Origin: Candidatus Agathobaculum merdipullorum
GTDB taxonomy: Bacteria > Bacillota > Clostridia > Oscillospirales > Butyricicoccaceae
DNA: 64,000 nt
NCBI GenBank assembly: GCA_019115185.1
Contig: DXDZ01000008.1
Span: forward strand, 1-64,000
Direction of reading: 5' to 3'
This document shows, piece after piece, positions 1 through 7,909 of this stretch (its first letter is position 1; every line of letters begins with the position of its first letter). The position numbers were made by a program, and so were the translations under genes. The notes below the pieces were generated by a model. The model did not search any database. It was not told where the DNA came from and worked only from the letters and a program-made list of their open reading frames with translations.

Positions 1-192
1 TTTTACAATTTCTCCAGCGTCATCTGTATAAATCCCGCTATTGCACATGCAATCTATAAAGATCAGGCCATTGCATGAGTTATTCAACATCAACTTCTGC
101 GCCCACGATTTAATGTATTCCTCTATCAGTTCAAATTTCTTGATTGTGTGAGGGCTGGCCTTGCTAATTACGCTTTTCTTTCTCGCTGGCAT
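1..192 (-). CDS. TcmP-like three-Cys-motif partner protein (partial)
   Basis: The gene starts at the ATG at 192 and runs off the left edge, so only the first 64 codons are visible. They begin MPARKKSVISKASPHTIKK and continue with FELIEEYIKSW and IFIDCMCNSGIY segments. This arrangement, a basic N-terminus, a helix ending in W and then a hydrophobic strand ending in a small-residue loop, resembles three-Cys-motif partner (TcmP) proteins, whose biochemical role is not established. The start lies 11 bases after the stop of the HTH gene, so the two are probably one operon. The family call rests on an N-terminal fragment and could be wrong; a methyltransferase-like Rossmann protein is the alternative. 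Confidence 0.55.
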   Translation of the reverse strand, partial: MPARKKSVISKASPHTIKKFELIEEYIKSWAQKLMLNNSCNGLIFIDCMCNSGIYTDDAGEIVK

Positions 193-203
193 ATCGTCAC
201 CCT

Positions 204-425
204 TCACTTAATAACATCTTTTCCGGTCGGAATCAACTCCATGATGTCTCCAATGTCGCAATTCAGCGTTTTGCATACCTTCATTAGCACTTCCATACTG
301 ACGGTTTCACCTTTAGACAGCTTGGTAACGGATGCCCAGCTGATACCGGCCTTCGCCTGCAAATCCTTTTTCTTCATATCTCTATCTATCAGGATTTTCC
401 ATAATTTTTTGTAACTAACTTCCAT
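204..425 (-). CDS. XRE-family HTH transcriptional regulator
   Basis: A 73-residue single-domain Cro/C1-type DNA-binding protein. The helix-turn-helix is visible as MKKKDLQAKAGIS followed by the recognition helix WASVTKLSKGE, and it ends DIGDIMELIPTGKD, typical of short XRE regulators. The start at 425 (MEVSYKKLWKIL) is chosen because AAGGGGAC lies about 7 bases upstream. The longer in-frame extension to 491 has no such site and runs through the promoter. It immediately precedes the TcmP-like gene and is probably its regulator. No partner toxin is seen in the visible part. Confidence 0.8.
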   Translation of the reverse strand: MEVSYKKLWKILIDRDMKKKDLQAKAGISWASVTKLSKGETVSMEVLMKVCKTLNCDIGDIMELIPTGKDVIK

Positions 426-479
426 AGCAGTCCCCTTGTCTTTATTATAAGGCACCTGAAGTGATACATACACAATAGC

Positions 480-508
480 AGGATACCACAAACCCTCTCA
501 AAGCACAA
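480..508 (-). promoter_or_regulatory. Candidate sigma-A promoter of the HTH/TcmP operon
   Basis: On the minus strand TTGTGC (503-508) and TATCCT (480-485) are separated by 17 bp. A second -10-like TATAAT (444-449) lies closer to the start but lacks a good -35. Confidence 0.45.
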
Positions 509-630
509 GGATCATCTTCATATTTGCGCGAATTTTCTTCTTTTTATCAAGAAAAATCTATGTAAATATGAGGCGGCCAGAACAATTTCAAGTATGCAAC
601 TGATGTGTAACAAAAAAGGAATGATATCCA

Positions 631-676
631 AATAAAAAATAGCCAAGCCTGTTTGCTATATACTGCAAACAGGCTT
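631..676 (-). terminator. Rho-independent terminator of rlmD
   Basis: A perfect 12-bp stem (AAGCCTGTTTGC, 645-656, with GCAAACAGGCTT, 665-676) encloses an 8-base loop. On the minus strand it is followed by a T-rich run at 631-640, just after the rlmD stop. Confidence 0.85.
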
Positions 677-691
677 GACTATTTTATCGGA

Positions 692-2329
692 TCAAATCAT
701 TTGAAAATGCCTCAATGCCTCCATAATCGCCGCTTCCTTCTCCGGCGGGCACTGCGGTACTTTCGCATCTTCTTTTTTCGACAAGTTATAGTTCTGCCCA
801 ACCTCCAGACCGCATTTCCGTTTGACCTGGGAGATATATAAGCTGGACACCTTCAAACCATACTTCTCCAACACATAGGCTTTGATCTCGTCATAGGTCG
901 CCTTGCTCTCCGCCGCCGTCAGATCCAGCTCATCCAGATTCAACTCCACTTCGATATGCTGCTTGGTGTTTAGTTTGGACAAAAGTACTACCGTCTCAAC
1001 ATGTCCAGTCCTCGGGAATAAATCAAACGCCTGTGCACACATCAGTCGATACCCAGCACCGGTCAGCTCGCGCACATCACGCGCAAGTGTCGCTGGGTCG
1101 CACGACACATACACCACGCGCGGCGGCTTCATTTTCAGAATCGCATCGCGTGTCTGCTCATCAAGTCCTTTGCGCGGCGGATCGACCACCAATACATCCG
1201 GCCGCACACCGCGCACCGCCAACTGCCGCGCCGCCTGCCCCGCGTCCGCACACAGAAATTCCACGTTTTCCATTTCGTTGCGAATCGCGTTTTGGCGCGC
1301 ATTTTCTACCGCTTCCGGCACGATCTCTACACCGATTACGGTTTTGGCTTTCTCCGCCAGCGTCAGTGTGATCGTTCCCGCGCCGCAGTACAGATCAATG
1401 ACAGTCTCTTGGCCCGTCAGTCCCGCAAATTCCACCGCGCAAGCATACAACCGCTCGGCTTGCACGTGATTGACCTGATAAAACGCCTCGGGCGAGAGCA
1501 GGAAAGAATGTCCGCAAAGCCGATCCTCCAGCATCGGCTCACCCCACAGCACATCTGTGCGATCACCGAGAATAACATTGTCGCCGCGCTGGTTATGATT
1601 CAGCAAAACGCCGGTCAATGACGGCTCAGCTTGTCGCAGGCGACGTACCAGCTCGTCCAACGCGGGCATTTTGCGTGTTGCGGCGATGAGCGTCAACTGG
1701 CTTTCCCCGCTCTTTTCGCCCACTCGAACGTAAATATGCCGTATAGCTCCGCGTTTGGCCGCATAGTCATACGGCGGCACATCAAACGCCTGCATCCACT
1801 GCCGCACAACAGCCGCGATGCGGTCGGCGGTCTCAGACTGAATGAGGCACTGCTCCACCGGCACAATATCATGGCTGCGCGGGCGGTAAAAGCCAGTTAT
1901 GATGTTGCCATTCGCATCCCGCCCGACCGGATACTGCGCCTTGTTGCGATAATGCTCGGTCGTCGGCGCGCCCATGATGCCTTTGAGCACCGCGCCGTCC
2001 TGCCCACCAATACGAGTCAGCGCGTCGCGCACTTTTTTCTCCTTGGCACGCATCTCCTCTTCATAGGTAATGTGCTGATAGCAGCAGCCGCCGCACTTGT
2101 CCGCGACCGGACACGCCGGACGGATGCGTGCACCCGACGGCACGACCAGCTTTTCCAGCCGCGCATACGCCACATTTTTCGTGAGTTTGACGATGCGCAC
2201 ATCGCATTGATCACCTACCGCTGTGCGCGGCACGAATACTGCGCGTCCATCAACTTTGCCGATGCCGGTGCCGTCTGCCGTGTAATCCACGATCTGGCAG
2301 CGATAAATTTTATTTTTGACAAGCTCCAT
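692..2329 (-). CDS. rlmD: 23S rRNA (uracil-C5)-methyltransferase, RlmD/RumA type, with C-terminal extension
   Basis: Methylates a uridine of 23S rRNA using SAM and an Fe-S cluster. Residues 1-60 form a TRAM RNA-binding domain. Cysteines near 73-83 (CPVADKCGGCC) match the cluster motif. The SAM motif VIDLYCGAGT, the DPPRKGL motif and the nucleophile Cys in YVSCDPATL follow in order. The 545-residue protein is longer than classical RumA because about 85 residues follow the methyltransferase core (from about LNTKQHIEVELNL to the end), containing YGLKVSSLYISQVKRKCGL; I believe this occurs in other clostridial members but its role is unknown to me. The start at 2329 follows AAAGGAG; the track-length extension to 2428 has no ribosome-binding site. 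Confidence 0.92.
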   Translation of the reverse strand: MELVKNKIYRCQIVDYTADGTGIGKVDGRAVFVPRTAVGDQCDVRIVKLTKNVAYARLEKLVVPSGARIRPACPVADKCGGCCYQHITYEEEMRAKEKKVRDALTRIGGQDGAVLKGIMGAPTTEHYRNKAQYPVGRDANGNIITGFYRPRSHDIVPVEQCLIQSETADRIAAVVRQWMQAFDVPPYDYAAKRGAIRHIYVRVGEKSGESQLTLIAATRKMPALDELVRRLRQAEPSLTGVLLNHNQRGDNVILGDRTDVLWGEPMLEDRLCGHSFLLSPEAFYQVNHVQAERLYACAVEFAGLTGQETVIDLYCGAGTITLTLAEKAKTVIGVEIVPEAVENARQNAIRNEMENVEFLCADAGQAARQLAVRGVRPDVLVVDPPRKGLDEQTRDAILKMKPPRVVYVSCDPATLARDVRELTGAGYRLMCAQAFDLFPRTGHVETVVLLSKLNTKQHIEVELNLDELDLTAAESKATYDEIKAYVLEKYGLKVSSLYISQVKRKCGLEVGQNYNLSKKEDAKVPQCPPEKEAAIMEALRHFQMI

Positions 2330-2360
2330 TTTGTGGCGCTCCTTTTTCCGATATATCCGT

Positions 2361-2390
2361 ATTATATCATGTCCGCGGCACATACTGCAA
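2361..2390 (-). promoter_or_regulatory. Candidate promoter of rlmD
   Basis: On the minus strand TTGCAG (2385-2390) and a consensus TATAAT (2361-2366) are spaced 18 bp, about 30 bases upstream of the rlmD start. Confidence 0.6.
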
Positions 2391-2404
2391 TCGGAAAGGA
2401 GCGA

Positions 2405-2635
2405 ATGCCCGTGAAACAGGATAAGCACAAGCAGGTATCGGCCAACGTGCCCTTTTCCTTTCTAAATGCCATGGGCCACGACACGCGCGCAATGGAGCGG
2501 TTCTTTGAGCTGCCGCACGAGACCCGCGAAACACTAACCGATGCCGTCTGTGTCTCAGATGACCCGGACACGCGCACTGAGCAGGCGCTCAAGTCACTGG
2601 CGCACGGCGGCGAAGGCTACTGCGACCGATACTGA
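2405..2635 (+). CDS. Hypothetical small protein (76 aa)
   Basis: A short ORF divergent from rlmD, starting MPVKQDKHKQVSANVPFSF and ending GGEGYCDRY. I recognise no family. It is charged and soluble, with no signal peptide or membrane segment, and most of its middle (TRAMERFFELPHETRETL) looks helical. Coding is supported by a strong AAAGGAG site just upstream of the ATG and a perfect terminator three bases after the stop. The same reading frame stays open upstream to 1631, but that part lies antisense inside rlmD and is not credible. Its promoter must overlap the divergent rlmD promoter region. Confidence 0.65.
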   Translation: MPVKQDKHKQVSANVPFSFLNAMGHDTRAMERFFELPHETRETLTDAVCVSDDPDTRTEQALKSLAHGGEGYCDRY

Positions 2636-2637
2636 AA

Positions 2638-2676
2638 AGCAGAAAAGCGTCCAGTCGGACGCTTTTCTGCTTTTTG
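2638..2676 (+). terminator. Rho-independent terminator of the 76-aa gene
   Basis: A perfect 15-bp stem (AGCAGAAAAGCGTCC with GGACGCTTTTCTGCT) around loop AGTC, followed by a T-rich run. Confidence 0.9.
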
Positions 2677-2712
2677 TTCTGTTTTTTCCTCATATCCTAC
2701 TTTTTTCACAGT

Positions 2713-3480
2713 TTAAGATACGATAATCTCCTGCGCCATCTGGAACAGATCGTCGGCCGTCATGCCGAGATCAAAGCCACTGAGCGTATAAGACACGCCG
2801 TCCTGTTCCCAGCGAAGGAACTGATATTCCTGCTCGGTGATCTTGTTTGAGCCATAACCGATCTGCAAGTCTCCTGCCTCCACGGCCGCCTGCTCCTCCG
2901 CAGTCGGCTCGTAATCCGCGGGAACTGCCTTGTAATCATCGGCACTGTACTGCACGATTACGCCGTCGATCTCTCGCGTATCGTCAAACGTGCTCGTGTC
3001 CACGGTCGTGCCGTCGTTATGCGCTTCGCCCGTGCCCAGATGCAGCGTTACCCCATTCCGCTCATATTCGGCGTCGATATTCGTCCACTCACGCAGCACA
3101 TTGCCGTCCTCATCCTTTTCGCCGCCGTATACATGCACACCGTTTTTGAATACAAAGCCGTTTGAGAACGACTCCGGCATCTTGGTGCCGTCCGTCAGCT
3201 CGGCCTGTGTTTCGGTATAACTCATGCGTTCATTCGACCAGGAATTTCCAAATGTATAAGCAACAATACCGTTGCCCGCTACTGCGCCGGTAACGGCCAC
3301 CGCCGCCACAAGTACGACCGCGGCCAAGCGCTTGGCGAACGGACGGTGTACCTTGCGCGGCGCTTCACCGCTTTTGATGGCAAAATCAATACGGGTCTTA
3401 AGTTTTTCAGGTGCCTGCATCCCCTCTGCACAACGGTGCAGCATCTCCTGCATTTCGCGTTCCATCTTCATCTCATCCAT
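2713..3480 (-). CDS. Membrane-anchored anti-sigma-factor-like protein
   Basis: The first about 45 residues are charged (MDEMKMEREMQEMLHRCAEG) and would face the cytoplasm. One membrane segment follows (LAAVVLVAAVAVTGAVAG, about 51-68), then about 185 acidic extracytoplasmic residues with YSADDYKAVPADYEP and a predicted beta-rich end. This topology and an 8-bp overlap with the upstream ECF sigma gene argue that it sequesters that sigma factor at the membrane. The outer part resembles the domains found in clostridial DUF4179/DUF4367-type regulators, but I cannot name it precisely. The sensed signal is unknown. Confidence 0.65.
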   Translation of the reverse strand: MDEMKMEREMQEMLHRCAEGMQAPEKLKTRIDFAIKSGEAPRKVHRPFAKRLAAVVLVAAVAVTGAVAGNGIVAYTFGNSWSNERMSYTETQAELTDGTKMPESFSNGFVFKNGVHVYGGEKDEDGNVLREWTNIDAEYERNGVTLHLGTGEAHNDGTTVDTSTFDDTREIDGVIVQYSADDYKAVPADYEPTAEEQAAVEAGDLQIGYGSNKITEQEYQFLRWEQDGVSYTLSGFDLGMTADDLFQMAQEIIVS

Positions 3481-4030
3481 GTGTTACAGCCTCCTCTGGC
3501 TTTCCCTCTTTTTCGGTCAGCGCCTGCCGCAGATGGCGGCGGGCGGAAAACAGGCGGGATTTGACCGTGCCCTCGGTCACGCCGAGCGTGCGCGCAATCT
3601 CTTTGACCGGCCGGTTGTCGAAATAATACAGCACCAGCACAGTGCGGCGCTTTTCATCGAGCGCGTACATGGCCTCATACAGCCTCCGCTGCTCGTCTGT
3701 CCGCAGCACAGTGGACAGCGCGCTTTCACTCGTTCCGGTCTCGAAAAACTCCGCAACCGGCGTTTCACGCTTGGCTTTGCGGCAGTATTTCCACGCTGCG
3801 CGTGTCAGCGTTCTGAGCAGCCACGGACGGAATTTCGACCCGTCCTTAAGCGATCCAATCGACCGCACGCAGGTCACAAACGCTTCCTGTGTTAAATCCT
3901 CGCCGTCTGCGCGGTTGCCGGTAATCAGACACGCAATTCGATAAGCATCATTTTTATAACGCTCATACAGTTCGTCGAACGCCTGCATGTCTCCCTGCTG
4001 CATCCGCCGGACCAGTTGTTCATCGGTCAT
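3473..4030 (-). CDS. ECF-type RNA polymerase sigma factor
   Basis: A 185-residue sigma-70 family protein with region 2 (FDELYERYKNDAYRIACL and DGEDLTQEAFVTC) and region 4 (LYYFDNRPVKEIARTLGV then EGTVKSRLFSARRHL). The length and lack of regions 1 and 3 are typical of extracytoplasmic-function sigma factors. The start MTDEQLVRRMQQGD at 4030 is chosen for its AAAGGAG site. The gene overlaps the anti-sigma gene by 8 bp, implying translational coupling. ECF factors usually direct their own promoter; I could not identify a convincing matching site upstream. Confidence 0.88.
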   Translation of the reverse strand: MTDEQLVRRMQQGDMQAFDELYERYKNDAYRIACLITGNRADGEDLTQEAFVTCVRSIGSLKDGSKFRPWLLRTLTRAAWKYCRKAKRETPVAEFFETGTSESALSTVLRTDEQRRLYEAMYALDEKRRTVLVLYYFDNRPVKEIARTLGVTEGTVKSRLFSARRHLRQALTEKEGKPEEAVTHG

Positions 4031-4264
4031 AGCTTTGCTCCTTTGCGTTTTTGGTGCACCTGTTAATAAGAGCCGCTTAGCGACGATTAGGTTCAAAAAA
4101 TTTTTTCGCCGCCTGTTTGGAATGCTTCCGATCATAAGAGCCTACTCAGTGCAAATCGGTTCATCAAATATTGAACAAATCTCCCCTGCTTTGGCGGTTG
4201 TGTTTTACATTCTCGTCCCCTATACTGTTACTATACTCCAAACGGTACAAGGAGGGAACCCTTC

Positions 4265-6034
4265 ATGGACAAGCAGGCATTTTTTAACGGAAAAGTATTC
4301 GACGCATGGCGCTGGTTTGGCGCTCACATTAAAGACCATTCGGTCGTTTTTCGAGTTTTTGCGCCAAATGCCGCCAGAATTACTGTCACAGGGGCGTTTA
4401 ACGACTGGAAAGAGGATGAACTGACACAGAATGGTCGAAGCGGTTTCTGGGAGGTTTCCGTACCGGATGTGCGTCCGGGTCAGTTCTACAAATACCGCAT
4501 TTACACTCACAGCGGCACCGTGGTTGAGCACTGCGACCCTTATGGCTTCGCCATGGAGCTGCGACCGGGCTGCTGCTCAGTCATCACCGATCCGGACGAA
4601 TACCAATTCACCGACACTGATTGGATGGCCTCGCGCACGGCGGCGTCCGACGCGCCGCTGAACATCTATGAACTGCACCTTGGCTCATGGAAGCGCAATC
4701 CCGCGGACGAAAACGGCTGGTACCGCTATGACGAGATTGCCGATCTTCTTATCCCCTATCTGCACGAAAACGGTTTTACGCATGTTGAGTTCCTGCCGCT
4801 GTCCGAGCATCCGTTTGACGGCTCGTGGGGCTACCAAAACACCGGTTTTTTTGCTCCGACCTCGCGCTATGGCACGCCCGCACAGCTCAAAATGCTGATT
4901 GACCGACTGCATCACGCGGGCATCGGTGCGATCATGGACTTTGTCCCTGTCCACTTTGCGGTGGACAGCTATGGCCTTGCACTATTTGACGGCACTCCGC
5001 TTTATGAATATCCCCATCCTGACGTGGGCGAAAGCGAGTGGGGCAGCTGCAATTTCATCCACTCGCGCCGCGAAGTGCGCTGCTTTTTGCAGTCCGCGGC
5101 CGACTATTGGCTCGACCAGTTCCATTTTGACGGTCTGCGCATGGATGCAGTCAGCCGCCTGATCTTCTGGCAGGGCGACCCTGCGCGCGGTGTGAATGGC
5201 GACACACTGGATTTCCTGAAAAATATGAACGCGGGCCTCAAAGCGCGACATCCCTCTGCACTGTTGATTGCTGAGGACTCAACCGCATTTCCGGGCGTGA
5301 CCCGCCCGGTTTCCGAGGGCGGTCTGGGCTTTGACTACAAGTGGGATCTCGGTTGGATGCATGACACGCTGACCTATATGCAGACTCCACCGGATGAGCG
5401 TGCCGAACGGCGCGGTCAGCTGCTGTTTTCTATGGAATATTTCCCGAACGAGCACTATCTGCTGCCGCTATCGCACGACGAAGTCGTGCATGGCAAAGCA
5501 GCCATCGTTCAGAAGATGTGGGGCGCAGATCTGACCGACAAGTACGCACAGGCGCGCGCGTTCTACCTTTACATGTTTGCGCATCCGGGAAAAAAACTGA
5601 ACTTTATGGGCAATGAGCTTGGCTTGCGCATCGAGTGGAGCGAAGCCGCTGAGCTTGATTGGACATACATAGACGGTTCATTCCACGCATTCTTCTGCGC
5701 GCTCGGCAAAGCCTATTGCGAACACCCCGCGCTTCATGCGGACTATTCACCGGATTCTTTCCGCTGGCTGCCTGAGAATCCGGACGCGCCTTGTGTATTT
5801 GCGTGGGAGCGTCGCAGTGAAACCGAGCGACTGATCGCAGTCTGCAACTTCTCTGATAAGCCGTATGAGTTTGAGACAGACCTCCCTGCTCCGACCGTTT
5901 TGCTAAACACCGATTGGGAACGTTTCGGCGGCGAAATAAAAGAGACTATGCAGTCATTTATTAAAGTTTCGGACAGATTTTCGATTAAACTCGCAAAATT
6001 CAGCGCTATACTGCTTAAAATTGACAAAAACTAA
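4265..6034 (+). CDS. glgB: 1,4-alpha-glucan branching enzyme (GlgB)
   Basis: Transfers segments of alpha-1,4-glucan to O6 positions during glycogen synthesis. An N-terminal CBM48-like domain contains VFRVFAPNAARITVTG and FNDW. The GH13 catalytic domain has the nucleophile Asp at about residue 294 (GLRMDAVSRL), the acid/base Glu at about 337 (LIAEDST) and the conserved LPLSHDEVVHGK. At 589 residues it is on the short side, lacking the extra N-terminal domain of longer GlgB proteins. AAGGAGG precedes the ATG. No other glycogen gene is nearby, so it appears to be a single-gene unit between convergent and divergent neighbours. Confidence 0.93.
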   Translation: MDKQAFFNGKVFDAWRWFGAHIKDHSVVFRVFAPNAARITVTGAFNDWKEDELTQNGRSGFWEVSVPDVRPGQFYKYRIYTHSGTVVEHCDPYGFAMELRPGCCSVITDPDEYQFTDTDWMASRTAASDAPLNIYELHLGSWKRNPADENGWYRYDEIADLLIPYLHENGFTHVEFLPLSEHPFDGSWGYQNTGFFAPTSRYGTPAQLKMLIDRLHHAGIGAIMDFVPVHFAVDSYGLALFDGTPLYEYPHPDVGESEWGSCNFIHSRREVRCFLQSAADYWLDQFHFDGLRMDAVSRLIFWQGDPARGVNGDTLDFLKNMNAGLKARHPSALLIAEDSTAFPGVTRPVSEGGLGFDYKWDLGWMHDTLTYMQTPPDERAERRGQLLFSMEYFPNEHYLLPLSHDEVVHGKAAIVQKMWGADLTDKYAQARAFYLYMFAHPGKKLNFMGNELGLRIEWSEAAELDWTYIDGSFHAFFCALGKAYCEHPALHADYSPDSFRWLPENPDAPCVFAWERRSETERLIAVCNFSDKPYEFETDLPAPTVLLNTDWERFGGEIKETMQSFIKVSDRFSIKLAKFSAILLKIDKN

Positions 6035-6057
6035 ATTTGACCACAAAGCGTTAAAAA

Positions 6058-6093
6058 AACAAAAACAGGCCGCACAAGCGGCCTGTTTTTGTT
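6058..6093. terminator. Bidirectional terminator between glgB and the purine operon
   Basis: A perfect 16-bp stem (AACAAAAACAGGCCGC with its complement) around loop ACAA. A/T runs on both flanks let it end glgB on the plus strand and the long purine operon on the minus strand. Confidence 0.9.
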
Positions 6094-6131
6094 ATCTCTT
6101 ATTTGCAAAAGCTATCTTGCAAGCAAAGGCA

Positions 6132-6656
6132 TTATCCAATTTTCGGGAACAGCTCCTGATCGATCACTGCATCCAGCGTCATACCGGCATAGGCGATCTG
6201 GGCAAGACCATCAATGAAGCGGCCAACCGCAGCAAGGAGTACCGAAATATTGTCTGCCACAAAAGGAATGATCTTCTCCAGCTCGAGTGAACCGTCAAGC
6301 AGCGTGTTGTGCTTGAGGTAAATCTGTCCCGCCTGCTCGTAATAGCCGAACGCCCCCAGCGCGCAGAAGTCGTTGCAATACGCACATGCGCGTCGCAGCT
6401 GATTGGCATGGGTATCCGGTGCGCCCTGAAACAGCGTAACGAAGAATTGCAGCAAGCCGCTGTCCTCGCCCGGCAGCTGAAGTGGAATAAAACACACCTC
6501 GATCACAACGTCCTTAGCGACCTTGCCCTGCCGCATTGCCTCACAGCGCAGCAGCGTGGGCGCGCCCTCCTTGCGCATCACCTCGGCACGAAAGCCGTTC
6601 TGATTCAAAACCTCAGCCATGCAGGCGAGAATCTGCTCTTGTTGTTCGATCTTCAT
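6132..6656 (-). CDS. YbjN-like hypothetical protein at the end of the purine operon
   Basis: A 174-residue cytoplasmic protein. It starts MKIEQQEQILACMAEVLNQ, has a beta-rich first half (VVIEVCFIPLQLPGED) and a helical second half, a pattern like YbjN / type III chaperone-like folds, but the match is only by impression. It overlaps purD by 4 bp (ATGA), so it is co-translated with a purine enzyme. The C-terminal half has a hydrophobic helix (ISVLLAAVGRFIDGLA) that could pack in a dimer interface. No catalytic motif is seen and no function is proposed. Confidence 0.55.
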   Translation of the reverse strand: MKIEQQEQILACMAEVLNQNGFRAEVMRKEGAPTLLRCEAMRQGKVAKDVVIEVCFIPLQLPGEDSGLLQFFVTLFQGAPDTHANQLRRACAYCNDFCALGAFGYYEQAGQIYLKHNTLLDGSLELEKIIPFVADNISVLLAAVGRFIDGLAQIAYAGMTLDAVIDQELFPKIG

Positions 6657-7909
6657 CCCTTTTTCACTCCAATATCCGTACGGTAATGTGCTTTGTCAAA
6701 ATGAATCTTCTTGACATCCGCGTATGCTTTGATAATGGCTTCGTCCAGCGTGGGCGCTGTCGCAGTCACGCCAAGCACACGGCCACCACTCGTGACAAAT
6801 GCACCGTCCTTAACCGCCGTGCCCGCGTGGAACACAAACGAATCGGTCACATCATCCAAACCGGTGATAACCTTACCCTTCTCATAAGCCTTCGGATAGC
6901 CGCCCGAAGCCATGCATACACAGCAAGCGGCATTATCCGCCCACTTAATTTCAATTTCGTCCAGCTTTTCGTCGATCACTGCGTTGAAAATATCAAACAG
7001 ATCGGTTTCCAAACGGGACAATACTGCCTGCGTCTCCGGGTCACCGAAACGCGCATTGTATTCGATCACCTTGGGACCCTTGGGAGTCAGCATCAGGCCG
7101 AAATACAGCACGCCCTTGAACGGACGGCCCTCCTGCGCCATAGCCGCCACGGTGGGCTTGAAAATGGTCTCCATGCAGGTTTTGGCGACATCCTCGGTAT
7201 AGAACCGCGAGGGCGAGAACGCACCCATACCGCCCGTGTTCGGGCCTTCATCGTGGTCATACGCACGCTTATGGTCCTGCGCCGACGGCATAGTCTTGAG
7301 GTGTTTACCGTCCACGAACGCAAGGACGGATACCTCAGGCCCGGTCAGGAACTCCTCAATGACGACGCGCGCACCGGCACCGCCAAAGGCATGGCCGTCG
7401 ATTGCGTCCTTGACTGCGGCAATGGCGTCCTCCTCGGTCATGGCAACCGTCACGCCTTTGCCAAGCGCCAAGCCGTCCGCTTTGACCACGATCGGCGCGC
7501 CCTGCTCCTTGATATAGGCAATTGCCGCCGCCGAATCCTCGAAAACAGCATAACCCGCAGTCGGAATGCCGTACTTTTTCATCAATTCCTTCGCAAAGGA
7601 CTTGGAGCCTTCGATCACTGCCGCGTTTTTCCGCGGACCGAAGGCGCGGATGCCCGCCTCTTCCAGCGCGTCCACCATGCCGAGCGCCAGCGGGTCATCC
7701 GGCGCGACCATCACGAGGTCGGGCTTGTGCTCCTTGGCAAACGCCACCACGCCGTCGATATCGGTTGCCTTGATGTCCACGCACTCCGCTTCCTGCGCAA
7801 TGCCGCCGTTGCCCGGTGCACACCAGATATGGTCCACCTTGGGGCTTTTCTTCAATGTATGAACGATGGCGTGCTCTCGCCCGCCGCCGCCGATCACCAT
7901 TACTTTCAT
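6653..7909 (-). CDS. purD: Phosphoribosylamine-glycine ligase (GAR synthetase)
   Basis: Joins glycine to phosphoribosylamine with ATP, the second step to IMP. The 418-residue protein has the N-terminal MKVMVIGGGGREHAI loop, the ATP-grasp central domain (IVVKADGLALGKGVTVA) and the C-terminal NARFGDPETQ motif with metal- and ATP-binding residues. The start at 7909 follows GGAGGGA; the longer frame to 8101 is antisense-like junk. It overlaps the upstream membrane gene and the downstream YbjN-like gene by 4 bp each, so the three are translationally coupled. Confidence 0.95.
   Translation of the reverse strand: MKVMVIGGGGREHAIVHTLKKSPKVDHIWCAPGNGGIAQEAECVDIKATDIDGVVAFAKEHKPDLVMVAPDDPLALGMVDALEEAGIRAFGPRKNAAVIEGSKSFAKELMKKYGIPTAGYAVFEDSAAAIAYIKEQGAPIVVKADGLALGKGVTVAMTEEDAIAAVKDAIDGHAFGGAGARVVIEEFLTGPEVSVLAFVDGKHLKTMPSAQDHKRAYDHDEGPNTGGMGAFSPSRFYTEDVAKTCMETIFKPTVAAMAQEGRPFKGVLYFGLMLTPKGPKVIEYNARFGDPETQAVLSRLETDLFDIFNAVIDEKLDEIEIKWADNAACCVCMASGGYPKAYEKGKVITGLDDVTDSFVFHAGTAVKDGAFVTSGGRVLGVTATAPTLDEAIIKAYADVKKIHFDKAHYRTDIGVKKG

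Noticed and set aside
4031-4264. ECF-type autoregulatory promoter upstream of the first sigma factor (GAACC near 4090)
   Set aside because: No -10 element at a suitable distance could be paired with it.
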